64,000 bases of DNA, taken from contig VZSF01009127.1 of NCBI GenBank assembly GCA_013398295.1, positions 592,845 through 656,844 of the forward strand. The letters are read 5' to 3'. This document shows positions 37,524-50,825 of this stretch, piece by piece (within the stretch, counting starts at the first letter, position 1; each line of letters begins with the position of its first letter). A program made the translations under genes and the position numbers. The notes beneath the pieces were generated by a model. It ran no database searches. It had not been told where the DNA came from and saw only the letters and a program-made list of their open reading frames with translations. Origin of the DNA: Chionis minor (taxonomy: Eukaryota; Chordata; Aves; Charadriiformes; Chionididae).

Positions 37524-40500
37524 GCCGATATGATTTATGTCATGTTCTCTAGACCAAAATAAGCGCTTTTGTAAAGCCATGCCCACTGAAGAGGGCTTCA
37601 CAGCATACTGTAGCTATCCAGCATTTTCTTGGCAACAATTGTTTGGACAGAGAGAGGGGATGGTTGCTTTAGTAGAGCTATGTGCTCCTTTAAGTGCAAA
37701 GTCATGATGTGATAAAATGAAAGATGGAAATCTGCATGGCTGTGCAACGTGCAGTGATAAAGATGATTATAACCTCCAGTTCTCTTTAAACTTAACAAGG
37801 GCAACGGGGTGAGAGCTTAGCTAATCAATCCTGAGGAATCCTTTCCTGCTATCTTTTCCATCAGTGAAGGAATGAAAGCACAAATGACGAAGATGATTCA
37901 TACCCAGCAAACAAAGGCATAAGGAGCTCAAAGTGCAGTTGGCTCAACACAGCGTAATTAAAACAGGCATCGTAGGAGACTTGGTAATGCCCTCTCAAAT
38001 CTCTTTTTTTTGAAGTGGCTGCATCCCAATTAGATAGGGTCTTGAGGTAAAACTGCTCTAAAACAGAAGGCAAATAACATGTCACTATTTGTCCTACGCT
38101 ACACTTAGATACCTTGGGGCAGAAGACAGCACTAGTATTCCAGGCAGGGTACGTATGTCAAAGCTTTATTGGGACCACTGTGGTTTTGCCACACGTGTAG
38201 CTGCTTGAGGTTTTCAGAGGGCTTACCTAGTAAGAAGCTCGTTAGTGGCAAAAGCTGAGGCACCGTATAAAAAACACAATCCTGCCCTCAAAAGCTCACA
38301 AGTCAGAGTTTCATTATTGACTGTTGGATTAGTTACGGGATTGCAGAGGTAAAGATGTTGAGAAAGGAGTGTATGCATGTGTATGTGCATGGACTGATTG
38401 TAGAGGGAAAGAGAAAAGCATAAAAATATTAAAATGCAGACTAGCAGGGAAAACAAGTTGGGGTGAGGCCAAGCCTCTGCAACACATTTGATTGCCAGTG
38501 ATGGCAAGAATTCTGTGCATGGTTGAAAGTCATCATCTTCATATGCCCACTGGAGTTGATCATAACATGTAAAACGAAGCAACTTTCTCAAATCAGGGCT
38601 CCAGTTGCTCTCTGCTAAGACAGACACTGTCCTACCACACGGACGTTAAAAACATCATGCGTGGGGCATGTAGCATAACCACTTTACTCCAAGAGGTGAA
38701 TTTTTTCCAGGAAACCTCAATAACCTCAAAACTTTCAAGGTTCATGCTTAAATCTCTGCAGATCTGATTTACAGCACAGGATGATTTTGGAGAAAAAAAT
38801 CAATCCTGTAGCCATAATGGTACTTCTTGTGAGCAGCAGAATTAAAACAGGTTAAGTGAAAACAAAGGACAGATCCCCCTTAGGAAGGAGACTTCTCTAA
38901 CAGAAAATATACTTAATTTTCCCTGTATTTCATTAGTTTAAAGATTTGCTAGTTTCTAACTGCAGTCTTTAAAGTCCAGAGTATTTTGCAGTGCAGTGCA
39001 TTGGCTTGTCAGAACTTCTGATGAGAGCTCAACACAGGTCTAGGTTTATCTTTTCAGCCTTACTTGCAACTTTCTCTTCCTTTAAATTTCTGGGGCAAAC
39101 TACTTAATTTTCAACTTTTCCCTGTATTGACTTGACTCTTACCCTCTTATATCATTCATTTTTCTTGTATACTGGGAACTTGTCTGGACTTTGCTACATA
39201 CAGCCTCCTTTATGCTACTCAAAGGGTCTGAATTCAAATCACAACTTCCATGTGGATTATCCTTTGAACTGAAAGACATCCAAAGGTTTTTCATGTTTCT
39301 CAGCTGGAGAAAAATGAGGTTTATGTAGGGTTGGGAGATGTTTGTGTCAAGGGTTAATAACAGCATAAATTTCTGGATTGCAGTGGCTGTACCCACATTT
39401 GTCACAGATCAGGGCCAACCGCTAAGTGGCTGAGAGCAAAACTGACCTTTGAGATCATTGACGGAACAAATATTAGCACCCATTGTAATATTACTAGCAT
39501 CTAATAATGATGCAGAAAAAACATACAGCCTGTGTAGAAAGAAGGTACAGATCTGTCTGGGAACTGCTGGTTTTCTGCACTGGTACTGTCTATATTAAGA
39601 TCCCATATATAGATTAGAGCTTAAGAGCAACCCCAGACCAGCTTTAAATGATAATGTGGCTAGTTCTGGTCTTGAGAGTGATAGTGCTGGAAACAGCTTT
39701 CTCATAGTCTGCAGTTTCTAATGTGTTAATCAGTCTGCCTCAAGAAGCTGATGGTATTCTGTCTGCTGCATTTGAAGGTAAAGAACAGGATTTTCTAAAG
39801 CAGTAATAGCTAATTTTGTTTGTTTAATAAGACATAGCAAGGAATTGTGTAATTAGCAAATATTTTCTGACACAAATTGTCCAATACTGAACATCTGATC
39901 CCCTGTCTGATCTTTGGTGGGCATGAAGGGCTATTTATTACTAGTGCTATTTCCTGCGTGTCTGAGAAGAGTTTTTGTTTCATTAGCCTCCACATAGGTA
40001 ATTCTCAGATAGCCATCCCGTTTTTCCTCTGTGGGATAGATGTACATAGCTTATGGGATGCAAAAGCTGTTCAGTTTTAGTGTGGAAAGTTTTCTCACCC
40101 TTCAAAGCTATAAACACCCTTCAAACTACAGTCGTCTTTCTAGAAACTGGCAGTCACGCCACTGTCCCTTATGTTGCTGTTCTGAGAGAATGGGTAGGAT
40201 GTAATTCCCTTCATCTCACACAGAAACTACTTGGCCATATTGACATTTGCAGCCCTCTGGGATAGCCCCAGCTAGTGACCTGTTTGCTAAACACTAGTTC
40301 AACTGTGTCAGCTCTGTCGAAAACCATTTCCTGGCATTTGTGTTCAGCTCACACCATTTTGCAGTACCCCAGCCATGATTGTTTCCTTTCTTGAGGAAAA
40401 TAACCTCTCTACTTAGACCATTGAAAACCTGGGTGTTAAATGCCTTTCCTGTCTTTTATCAGCGCTGTGCACCCGCCTTCTCTGTTGTGAGAAATCATTG

Positions 40501-41042
40501 CTGTTCATAGCATGTCCATTTGTCATGCTTCATGTCTGCAGACTGTAAGTGGGGTTGTTTCTGAGAAGCTGCATGGCACAAAATGACCTCGGAACACTCT
40601 GGACTGTGCAACTGCATTTATGCTTAGAAGCAAAACTCAGAAGCTCTGTCCCTCGCGTAGCAGAAACAGCAACATCTGCCTTGGGCTGGGAAGGAAGCTG
40701 GGTCCTCAGAGGCACAAAAGCCTGAAGCTATTTCCTTCTGTTAGTTATTCAACTGAAATCATTGGGAAATTACTGAGGACAATACATCTAATTAGAAAGA
40801 TCAGTTCTGCACATCATAACAGCACTGCACAGTATGCCTAGTTCCTTCAGTAGCAAGCAATGAAAGTTACTCACAGGGACTCCTGCAATTCTTTGAACGT
40901 ACTCACACTGCAAGTAGCATAGACAAGGACTAGCTTTCTGTTTGCATAGCAGCTCTAGCACTGCTAGATAATAATTCAGATTGGAGGACAGCACTTCTAC
41001 TTCCTTCCTCCAGTTCCGTATTGTAGACATCTGTAGGCTCCA

Positions 41043-41084
41043 CACGTCTCTCTCCACACGGAGAGATGTTCCCCACGTCTCTCT
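41043..41084. repeat. perfect 7-bp hairpin between 11-bp direct repeats
   Basis: CACGTCTCTCT occurs at 41043-41053 and again at 41074-41084. At 41049-41066 TCTCTCC and GGAGAGA flank a 4-base ACAC loop. This may be only local tandem slippage. Confidence 0.7.
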
Positions 41085-43354
41085 TAGTGAGCAGGTTTGA
41101 ATAGGTATTATGCCATTGCACTTCAGAAGCAGCTAATCCCATACATTCAACTGGTTCACACTCCAACGAGATTCATTTGGGGCTTATGTTTTACTCAATG
41201 AGATAAACAAACCTGAGATTCTGTGATTCAACAAGAGAGACAAATACATTGGAGCAGGGAAAAACTACAAAACTATACACGGAAGTAAGTCAAGATGTAT
41301 TACATTGTATTTTTTCCAATTATTTCACTGAAAACATCCACATGTATACTGCACAGGAAGAAAATATAGAAGGAGATAGAGTCTACTATTCTGATAGTAG
41401 ACCAGAATTAGAAATTGGTTTGCAACCCATTTAGAAAAAGCCTAGAAGAAGCCAGTGGCAATCTGGGCTGCCTTCACAGAAGTTCTCTAGTGCACTCATT
41501 TCTTGAATGTCTTGCTGAGTCTGGGCATTGTGTTATCAAGTAGTAGGGAGAGGTCATAGCTGAAAGAGAAAAAATTGATGAGCAGATCGTTGAATTGGAA
41601 TGAGCGACTTGTACAGTATGAGAAAGATTAAAAGTACTAAAGTGATTTACGCCAGCTGAGGATCTGAGCTGGCTAGTTTAGTTTTGGCTACTAGCCAACC
41701 TAAAGGGTGAGACTGGAGCTCAGCAGTCTGCAAATAACTGAAAGCTGTTAAATACCAAGGAGGAAATGAGATGATTTAATGAAGCACACAAAGGTGTAAC
41801 TAGAAGTAGTTGGACTTAATTAAGGAAAGGAAAATTGTAAATGAGTATCCAGAAAGCTTCTGGCTAATGAAATATAATAGTCTTCAAAATCACCTTCGCC
41901 TAAGACTTTTAAACCTGGGTGTGACAGAATACAAATGTCTTGCAGGTCAAGGAAGATTGTGTTTATCGCATAAGAATTTATAGGTACCATGGGGCTAAAC
42001 TAGCTGAGGCTTCGCAATCTATAAGGCTCATCATATTTAATACTTCCCAATAGACACACCAAATAATATGTGCATCTTACCTGTTGCACACCATGATGTG
42101 TGTTTGAGAGTCATAAGCACATACCCACTGTATTTTTTTGCTCCCTTTAATGTATATCTGCTCCTCTCACTTCTGAAAAAAAACCCCAAACCCTAGCTGG
42201 TAAGGCATGCTTAGTAGAGAACTGGCTTTATGGTTAAATGCAGAAAAGTGGTGATAACTGTGTGGAAGAGTAGCCAGGATAGCCCTTGCCAAAGTTTTTG
42301 GATCAAAAGATGTTTCCTGAGCCATCTCAAGATTCTTAGAAAACGTCCACCTTGCCATGAAGGCACTGCAAAGGGACTGCCTGTGCAGCCCCAGGCAGGG
42401 GACAAACTTGAGATCAGCTGGAGTGCTTAGGTACCTCAACGATGCAAAGAAGAGCTACAGAATTGTCACTGCTCCCTTGACATTAAAACCAGTAGCAACA
42501 GACTGGGGGAGTGACATTTCCATTTGTGAACAAACTGTGAATCATTATCACAGATATTTGAGAGATGGAGATTATTCTGAATTTGCTAAAATGGCCACAT
42601 CTGAATTTATTTCACAGCTCATTAGGGAGCTGTGTATAATAAATTACCCAGCATGTTATGTTCAGCTAACCTGCCAGCTCGCTGGTTTGTTTTATGCTCT
42701 GGGTTGCTGAATGTGAATAAGCGAATAGTGCCTATTTGACCAGTTTTTCATTGTGTAAATGACAGAGGCAGTGACTTGACAGAGCTTTTTTTTTTTCTTT
42801 CCATCGAACCTAAAATGGTTTCTTGCAAACCTAGAGGTGATTTCCTGCACTCTACGTCCATGAAGGCTGTTTCCATTTGATAAGAAAGGACCCATTAGCA
42901 GAAGGACAGAGCTACCTAAGGGCAGGAGGGCCTATTTTTCTTTCCTAATTGGCACCCACAGGGATGGTTTCTCTCTGCCTGGTAATTTCCACTGCCCAGT
43001 GGGCAAGATTTCCAGACAGGCTTGCGATGTCTTGTAGACCTCAAGGACACACTGGACACAGGCTCAGCCTCACTGTTTTGTCATTCACTTTGGGCTGTGA
43101 TTTCATCTGGCTGCTGCATGGCGTTGGACATAGGGAAAAGGCTTCACTTCAGTTTCCATCTGTAATAGATGGGGCTTGGGGTTTGGGGGTTTTTTTGTTT
43201 TTCTTTACTCAGTCCCAGTTTGCTTTGTGGTCCCACCTTACTATCTCTAGGGTTGTGAGAAGGCACAGCTACTGTTGTGGGAGAGAGTCACAAAGCAGGA
43301 AAAATTCCTGTGTGTATTTTTTTTTTTAAAATTCAGTTTTTCAAAGAAGAGGGG

Positions 43355-43368
43355 CCCCCCCCCCCCCC
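43355..43368. repeat. poly(C) tract, 14 bases
   Basis: An uninterrupted C-run preceded by GGGG, in a composition-biased patch that also has an 11-base T-run at 43317-43327. Confidence 0.9.
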
Positions 43369-43530
43369 AAATATGAACCCTTTTGGCAAAATTTTCTTAT
43401 TTTTACTTAATCTTTTTTTCCTTTTCTGTTTTACAGTTATTACCTAAAATAGGTCTCTACAGAGTGAGAAAACGTTTCATTAATTTCTTTGGTGCTTCCT
43501 AGGAAAGAATAATTCATTACTGGAACTAGT

Positions 43531-43561
43531 AATATATATATATGTACGTATGTATGTATAA
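43531..43561. repeat. (TA)n / (GTAT)n microsatellite
   Basis: A short TA run passes into GTAT/GTAC units. Confidence 0.85.
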
Positions 43562-46561
43562 TAGTATTGATGCTTTCTTATAGAAAAAGCTTTCGATGAT
43601 GAACAGGGTGCTTTTATGGGATGTATCACTGTGGAGTGTTTCCATTTTCTGTCAGCACCATTCATTGATAGGATTGATTTTTTTCACAGGCCGGCTGTTC
43701 CAGGCCATAATGCTGGCTGTATGAGACTGTGTGGGGACAATTCCTGTTTCCTGTTCTCTGGCATGTTTGTATTAAATCTGGTCTAAACACAAAAACTGTA
43801 CTGACTGTCTATGCAGACTTCCCAGTTGATTTCATTAAATCAGCAACATCCATGACTTTGATATGTATTTTAGATTGGAGAGTGCTTTATTCAGTGTTCT
43901 GTTGAGTTGTTAAAAGGAAAAAAAACACCCAGACAAGTATTGGATGCTCTTATCTCTTGAGGAATGCCCTGTGAAAGAAATGTGTGTTTTCACCAAATCA
44001 GATTTCAAACAAATATAGGAAGACTGGTTCTCAGATGGACTCAGATTCTTCCATAAAGTAAGTCATGAGGTAGACTTTAATTTACAGGCTGGTGTTAAGG
44101 GATCAGTAGCATTCACAGGTACATGAAGACAATACACAAGTGCTAAGGCACTTGAAACCAGTGGCCACATTTTTAAAACCAGCCACTTCCAGATGCTGGG
44201 CCGAGGCTGACGTTTTGTCCACTTGTGTGGTGGTTGTACGGCTGACCAGGTCTTGCACGGAGCTGGCATTTGAGAACCTCAGGTGCCTCGCAGCAGACAG
44301 TAGCTGTGAGCGGAACTGGAGGCAGACTGCGCCGTGCCTCTGTTTTGCCAGCTGCGGACAGGGAAAAAATTGCACTGGCTTCTTTATACATGCTTTGAGG
44401 ACAAATGCTCTGTTAGAGCCAGGCACAAGGGCTGAGAAAAATGGCCTGTCTTTATTCCCCTATGCTAAACTAGGTAGTCACTAGTAAACTAGTAACACTG
44501 CTAAACAACCTCCCCCTTCACACACACATACACCCCAACAGCTCTGCAAACTTAGGATGTTTTTCTGATGCTGACCTAAACAGGGTATGGAAACAACTTG
44601 CTCTATGCAACAGAATACAGGGATTTCCATTTTCTCCAAATCATACAGTCTACCTTAATTGCTTTCCTGTAATAATATAGTAATACAGTGTTGGCTTTGT
44701 ATGAATAATTTAGGGCAGTAAAATGATAAAGTTATCAACAAAAGATGGCTTACAGCGATTATTTAATGCATTTCATAGATATTTCAAAGACAAAAAGATA
44801 TACCTGCAGGTGGAATGTGAAATACTACATTGAGAATGCGTACAAATGTATTAACTCTATTACTGGGGTAGAGGAAAAATAAGAGTCAGCTGAAGACAGG
44901 GAATAAAACATTTTTATATTCCCTGAATGTATGCTATCTTCTTCTATTAATAATGAACAAAAGATCTTTGCAAAATTCAGATAATCTCTTGTGCAATAGG
45001 TACACTTTAATTTATAAAAAGGAACGGGAAGACCTGAAGAAGATGCGGGACTCTTTTCAAGTGGGGTGGTTGATAAATGTGGCAGTATGCATGCAGCAGC
45101 AATATATAGGGGGGCAGATTTTACGTGTGGGCCACACGTATCGGAAGGTGCAGGGGCTTTACATTACAAAACGTGCCCTGCATGCAGAAGCTCTTCTTTC
45201 TTTGTCCCCCTCACTCCCCCGGTCTCCATGCTCTGTGTGGCGTGGGAGCGGTGACCCGAAGTAGCACCTTGACAGCAGGTTACAAACAGAAGATGCGATG
45301 TTGCAGCTCGGTGCTGTCAGGCTGTGGTGGTGTTTTGTGCTGCCTCTCTGGCCCAAGCTAGTGCTGCAGCCAAAGGAACTGAGGGAAACAGCCTTTCAGA
45401 GAAAAACCAGTGGCTATGAAAACCTACTGATGGCATCAGCTGTGCTAACAAAGGTGAGTGATGGGGTGAAGAGCAGCCCACGTTTCCACAAGTCCCCAGT
45501 TCCCAGAGTGGAGTGGTCCTGCGCATTTTGCTGCCTGCTTGGAGCGTGGGGAAGGTGAGGAGCCTCCTCATACTGCAAAGCAGGATGGCCGTCTTGTGTG
45601 CTGCTTTCAAGCCAGCCACCAGGAAAACAGGCAAAGCAAGATGTCGTATCTAGGAATCTTCCAGCATGCTGAATCCTCACTTCTGCATCTACCCCTCAAG
45701 GAAGGAGATTTTCCTATTTGGTGTCCTGATATAAGCAATTGGAGAAGCAGGGAATGCATGGCTGTGCATTTGGAGAATTGCCCCAGACTCCTGGCAGTTT
45801 GCATGTTCAACTGGTGCTTCTGCTGTGGAGGCTCAAAGGATCTGCGGTGTATCTATCCCTGCTCCCTACCACCCGCTCAGGAAGCAGTATGGCCACAGCC
45901 AGCCTGCTCAAGAGAGCTGCAGCCTTGACCTTGACAACAACTTGACTAAAGACCGCCACTTGTCAGCTGCTGTGGAGAGCAAAGACCGCAAAGGTGGAGG
46001 CTTTGAGTTTTTAGGGACAAGTCGCAAGTCACTCTTAAGTTTGTACCAAAGTTTGCTTTATGTAAATCCATGCAGTAAAGTTCTTTGTGTCGTTTTACCC
46101 TTGCGAAGTGCAAGCACCACTAGAGATCTGCCCCTGAAATAAACCTGCAGATTTCTCTTGTATTAAGTAAATTGCCCTGTTAAATACCTCGCCTTTTTTT
46201 TTTTTTTGACATTCCTCCTGAATTAAAGCAAGTTAAAGAGGAACTTTCACTCTTCAGTGTCAGAGAAAAAGAGAAAAAAAGGCTTGACTTAATTGTCCTG
46301 TCTTTTTTTCCTCCTTCTATTACCCTGCACACTATTCATTTACCTGTTCACTATTAAAATAACTATCTGATGGTGGCATTACTGGTGAAGTGATACAGAT
46401 ATGCTAAGTGGAGTGTGACAGATGAATTCCATAATTTGCAAACCTGCTTAGCTGTGAGGTAGCAAGCTCAAAAGCCTTTTTCTGTCTTTATTGACTATTA
46501 AAGCTCCATTTTGCAGTGCATACTGTTCCAATGACGTGGTTTTCCATGCAAAAAGTCTTTA

Positions 46562-46579
46562 TTTTTTTTTTTTTTTTTT
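46562..46579. repeat. poly(T) tract, 18 bases
   Basis: An uninterrupted T-run; a shorter 14-base T-run lies at 46194-46207. Confidence 0.9.
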
Positions 46580-49500
46580 GTGAAACCAAAAATCTTCCCT
46601 TCTGAGTTTGGTTGGGCTGTGTAATATTGGGGTCATTTATTCAGGCCAGAGAAAATACTTTTTTCCTTAATAAAATGGCTTTTTATTAGCTTCCTAGAAT
46701 GTAATTTTTTAATAGGTAAATTAAAACCTTGCTTATTAATTGCAGTGCATGCGAGTGCCATTGGCGTACTTTCAGTATACCCGTGCCAAAGCTGTTGCTG
46801 GCCAGGATGCGACAAGGCAAAGGGAGAGATCTGAGGTTGTATGAATCCATCTGGTCTGAGTGATCCTGATGGGAAATCTGACCACAAATCCCTCTTAATT
46901 CCTTTCTGTGACTGCCTTGTGCTTTAATTGCTTTGTGAAAGGACAAAACGATTGTCTTTTTGATAGGCTGATACACTTTTTAGATTGAAACCTTAGAGGG
47001 CTTTTGCCTTGGGTGGAGGCTTGCACTTTAATGGGCTAGGAGTGCTTACAAACTTGGTTAGCTTATCTCATTTTGGCTCAGTTCAGCAACAAACAGCTGA
47101 GGACTGACTTCATTAAACGTGTGCTGTGTGGCAGGGGGACACTGCTCTGCCAAAATCTATACTTACTGTGAAGCACGTTATTTTAAAGAGGGAAAGCTAG
47201 GATTTCATTAGACATTTATTCCCATAGTAAAGATAATTGTATTTGCCTCTCATACAGCAACTTTCATGGACTTTAATAAACATGAATGAAACCTAACCTA
47301 ACCATTTACTCTGCAAAAAAATGATAAATATCCATCTTTAAAAATCAGCTGTGAAAATAGAATTTTATTTTATATATGTATCTGCTGTTAATCGGACTGT
47401 GTGCTGAAAATGAAATGCTAGATCTTGATCTTGGTTACCTACTAAGGCATGACAATAAATGTGCTGGGGCTAACAGATTTACGCAGATGTTTTCATAATA
47501 CAAAGCTTCTCTGAAAATGTTAACGCTGGAATGGTGGCCTTATCCTTTACTCTGTGGTGGCATGTGCACTCCTCTGAGAATGGGGTAGTAACTTGTCTTA
47601 AGTCTAGTGGGAGTCCTGTGCTACTGGAAGGCTTTTTGTAGCTGAAATCTCAAGTGCAGTTTCTGGTTACCTACAGCCTGACTGGATCCCTGCCTACATT
47701 TTCCGAGGAATCTGCTAATCTCCAAATTTAGGCCATGCAGTGACTAAAGTGGATAAGAAAGCAGAGCTTTCATCCCTTGCAAGTTTCTGATGGTGGACGT
47801 CTAGAAGGATATTCAGAGAGCCCAACCTTAGGCACACAACTCCATGGAAAAGGAGTGGTTTTTTTCCCAGGCCTGATTTAGGTGCCTTAATTTGCCTTCT
47901 GCCGAGTGACTATGTAGCAAAGGTATAGAAAGCAGTTTTCTGTGCTGGATAATGTGAATAGCTGTGTTTTATTCATTTTTAGGCTAAAATCATCTGAATG
48001 TGACAACAACAAAACTGAAATCTCTCTAAACCTTTTATCCCATAAAATGTTGCTATCTTTCTTAGGTTTCAAAATATTTTTTAATTCAGAAACGTTTAAT
48101 CAAGGACACAAACCTACTGGTGTTATTCAACCAAACCCAAGCTTCTTCTGGCTGCTGCAAAGAGTTTCATTTTGGTTTGTGTTGTTTTTGAGCTCAGCCT
48201 CCAGGTCACTGTCCTTTGAGCCCCCTGAGACCTGCAGTTTTTTGTGAGCTCCCTCTGGCCAAACACCCAGTCCGTGCTAATGCATTCCCTGTCATTTTCA
48301 AAATTCTGCCCAGATGGTCTTTTCCTCTGGAATAGTTTGCAATGCTCAATCTCCCATTTTCCTCAGAAGAGAAATATATAATTTAATTTGTGGCTTTCAC
48401 TAGTCTTACTAATGACTTCCTGCTTGTCCTGTTGTTTTTAAGTAGTTACAGATGCTTCACTGGCACTTTTATATTGTCCTGTATTGTTTCCATCAGTTGT
48501 TGGATTTCAGGAGGGAGAGATGTAAACTGTACTTCAGCTTCTTTGAGACAAAGCTGACAGAGCTATTGAAAATGAGGCACATGCTGCTGCTGAAGATTTA
48601 GCCTTTTTGGGTTGCATTTTGCAAGACAGCTGGAAAAGTATATCCATGTGAGAAACTACAGATACTGAAATGCTCGTCTCTCGAAGTCTGAAGTGCATGA
48701 AGTGGGAAACCATTAACTTTTGGCTCAGAACTTGCCCTTTAGCAATACACAACATTATTAAAACAACCTTTAAGGATTTTGCTGGTGAAGATGTCTGACT
48801 ATTTCTTTATCACCGTGTCAGCAGTGCTAACTGAAGGCATGGGCCTGAGGAGCTCAGCCTGTCTCCTGATCTGACAGGTTCACAGGTCTGCGCAGCACCC
48901 CACCGGCAAGGAGTCCAACCTGCGCATCAGCTACAACAGAGGACCTGCTGGGTGCGCGGGCAGGATTCCTGGGGCCTCTACGGTTCTTAAAAGAACCTCT
49001 CACTTTGTTTAGGAGGGTTTTAAAAAGGTGTGCCGCGGTAGCTAGCATGTAATAACAAAATTTATACAAGCAAAACAAGCAGAAATTATTTCATCCATAC
49101 CTTCTGGTAAGCTGTGCGAAAGCAAGATAGAAGGTTGCTATGTTCCTGTTCTGACAGATTCATTTTTACCCTTGAGTGCTACAGCTAGCTGAAAACAGAA
49201 ACATTTTCTGGGAGAAACTTTAAGCGAAACTTCTGTTTTGGCCCTATTCATTAAAGCTGTATTTTTATTCTGGCTAGAGAACCATTAATTTGAGTTTAAA
49301 TGGGTGTTAGTCTGCTAAAGAAGTGATCTGCAAGAAATCCCAAGGTGGAGTTTGTGGTTCCGTCTGTGTAGGTAGTCCTGTGCTTAGCTTACACTAGTGG
49401 TCAACACCACCAGCAGTGGTCAGTCTGCTTTGCTGTATATGCTGTGAATTCAGGGAAAAGCTGCAAATTCCAATATTCATTAGAAATCTGAGGCTTTGCA

Positions 49501-50809
49501 ATATGTCCATTTTTTTATTACTAGACCTGTGTACACCAACAGTTCACATGGCACTTTGATGCTCTTAAAAGCGAAACATACAAAGAAAAACTGCAACAGG
49601 CAGTGATTAAGTCTCTTTGCTAGTTACTTTCCATGTCTGTTCTTGGCTGTTGTGCTTTTGCATGTAAAATCAGGTTTTTTGAGAACAGAATGAAACTCCC
49701 AAATACATCTGTATTAACAGCAGCGATGTCAAAGCAGGTTGTTTATCTGTAAAGAGACTTGCAGGCACGGCCAGTTCCTCTTGGGGCTGACATAATGCCA
49801 AGAGCTCTTTGCACATAAATGGCTAAACCGGATGGACTCAGATACAGCATCTGTGGTGCTTGTAGATGGTTTGCTCTCGGTGGAAAGTCACAGCAGAAAG
49901 CAAGTTGGAGCAGGGTCTTTTTATGGCAGTGATGACCACAGTTGTCTGCAGCTCAGGAGAGAGAGAAGAAGAGACAGAGGCGGTGAAGACACAGCATGGC
50001 TATCACAAATGCAGAGCGAGTAACCCTGGTCAACTCACAGCTCCCAGTCAGCACAATAGAGCAGTAGACAAGGATTATGTCTAAGTACATCTGCAGCAAT
50101 ACACGGTTTGCCAAATGTATGACAGCTTGTGGTGCTGGGCACGTGGAAAAATAGCTGATGGTCAGGAAAGAAAAAACAAAGCGCTACCTCTCTGCTTTTC
50201 AGACAGGACAAAGGACCAATTAGTTATTACGGCTGTATAGGATGTCTAGCAACCTGGCTGATAGAGTGGTCCTTATAGATGCAGACATACTGTAGTCTCC
50301 TTCTGTAAGCTAGCACAGGTAAACCAGGATTCTTGGAGAGTTTACCTACTTTAAAAAAAAAAAAAAATTATGTATCTCATCAGCTCATGGAACCAGCGAT
50401 AACTGTGTCAAGTCCCACTAGGCAACTGTGGATTTTCCCTTTCCACAGGTAAATTTAGAAGATGTAATGCTTAATCTTCCTTCATTTCACCCTTATAAAT
50501 AACCAGCACCTTCAGCTTTTTAAAGCACTTCCTACAGTTGGGTATAGAAGGAGGACATTGTTTCTACCCAGGGGATTTGTTTTACAGCATTTTTGAAGCT
50601 ATATGTGAATCTGAGTTGCTTTCTGCAACAGGAAGTCCTGGTGAAGCATGCTGATATCTTACCTGTAACCCTTCAGTATTGCTTCCCAGACTGTTAAATG
50701 CCACAGCTCTCCTTGTCACATCTATCTGTATGACCTTGCCCCCAGGATGTCTATGGAAATTGGAGGAATGCTTTACAGAGACAGTTGTCAGCCTACAAAC
50801 AGCATCAGC

Positions 50810-50825
50810 TTTTTTTTTTTTTTTT
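50810..50825. repeat. poly(T) tract, 16 bases
   Basis: An uninterrupted T-run; a 15-base A-run lies 450 bases to the left at 50353-50367. Confidence 0.9.

Larger units (their letters stand above)
37524..48800. other. non-coding, gene-free, with simple repeats
   Basis: No credible exon is found. A 134-codon frame (38223-38627, - strand) and several 100- to 130-codon frames around 44100-45930 overlap one another on both strands, as random frames do in slightly GC-richer DNA. A hairpin with flanking direct repeats lies at 41043-41084. The stretch 42500-42720 has the look of a conserved non-coding element. Confidence 0.55.

Noticed and set aside
39398..39480. Possible MIR similarity (CTAAGTGGCTGAGAGC)
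   Set aside because: Only about 16 bases agree and no core motif lies at the expected distance.
42167..42439. 90-codon - strand frame that looks protein-like
   Set aside because: No family match, and frames on the other strand and in other phases are equally open.
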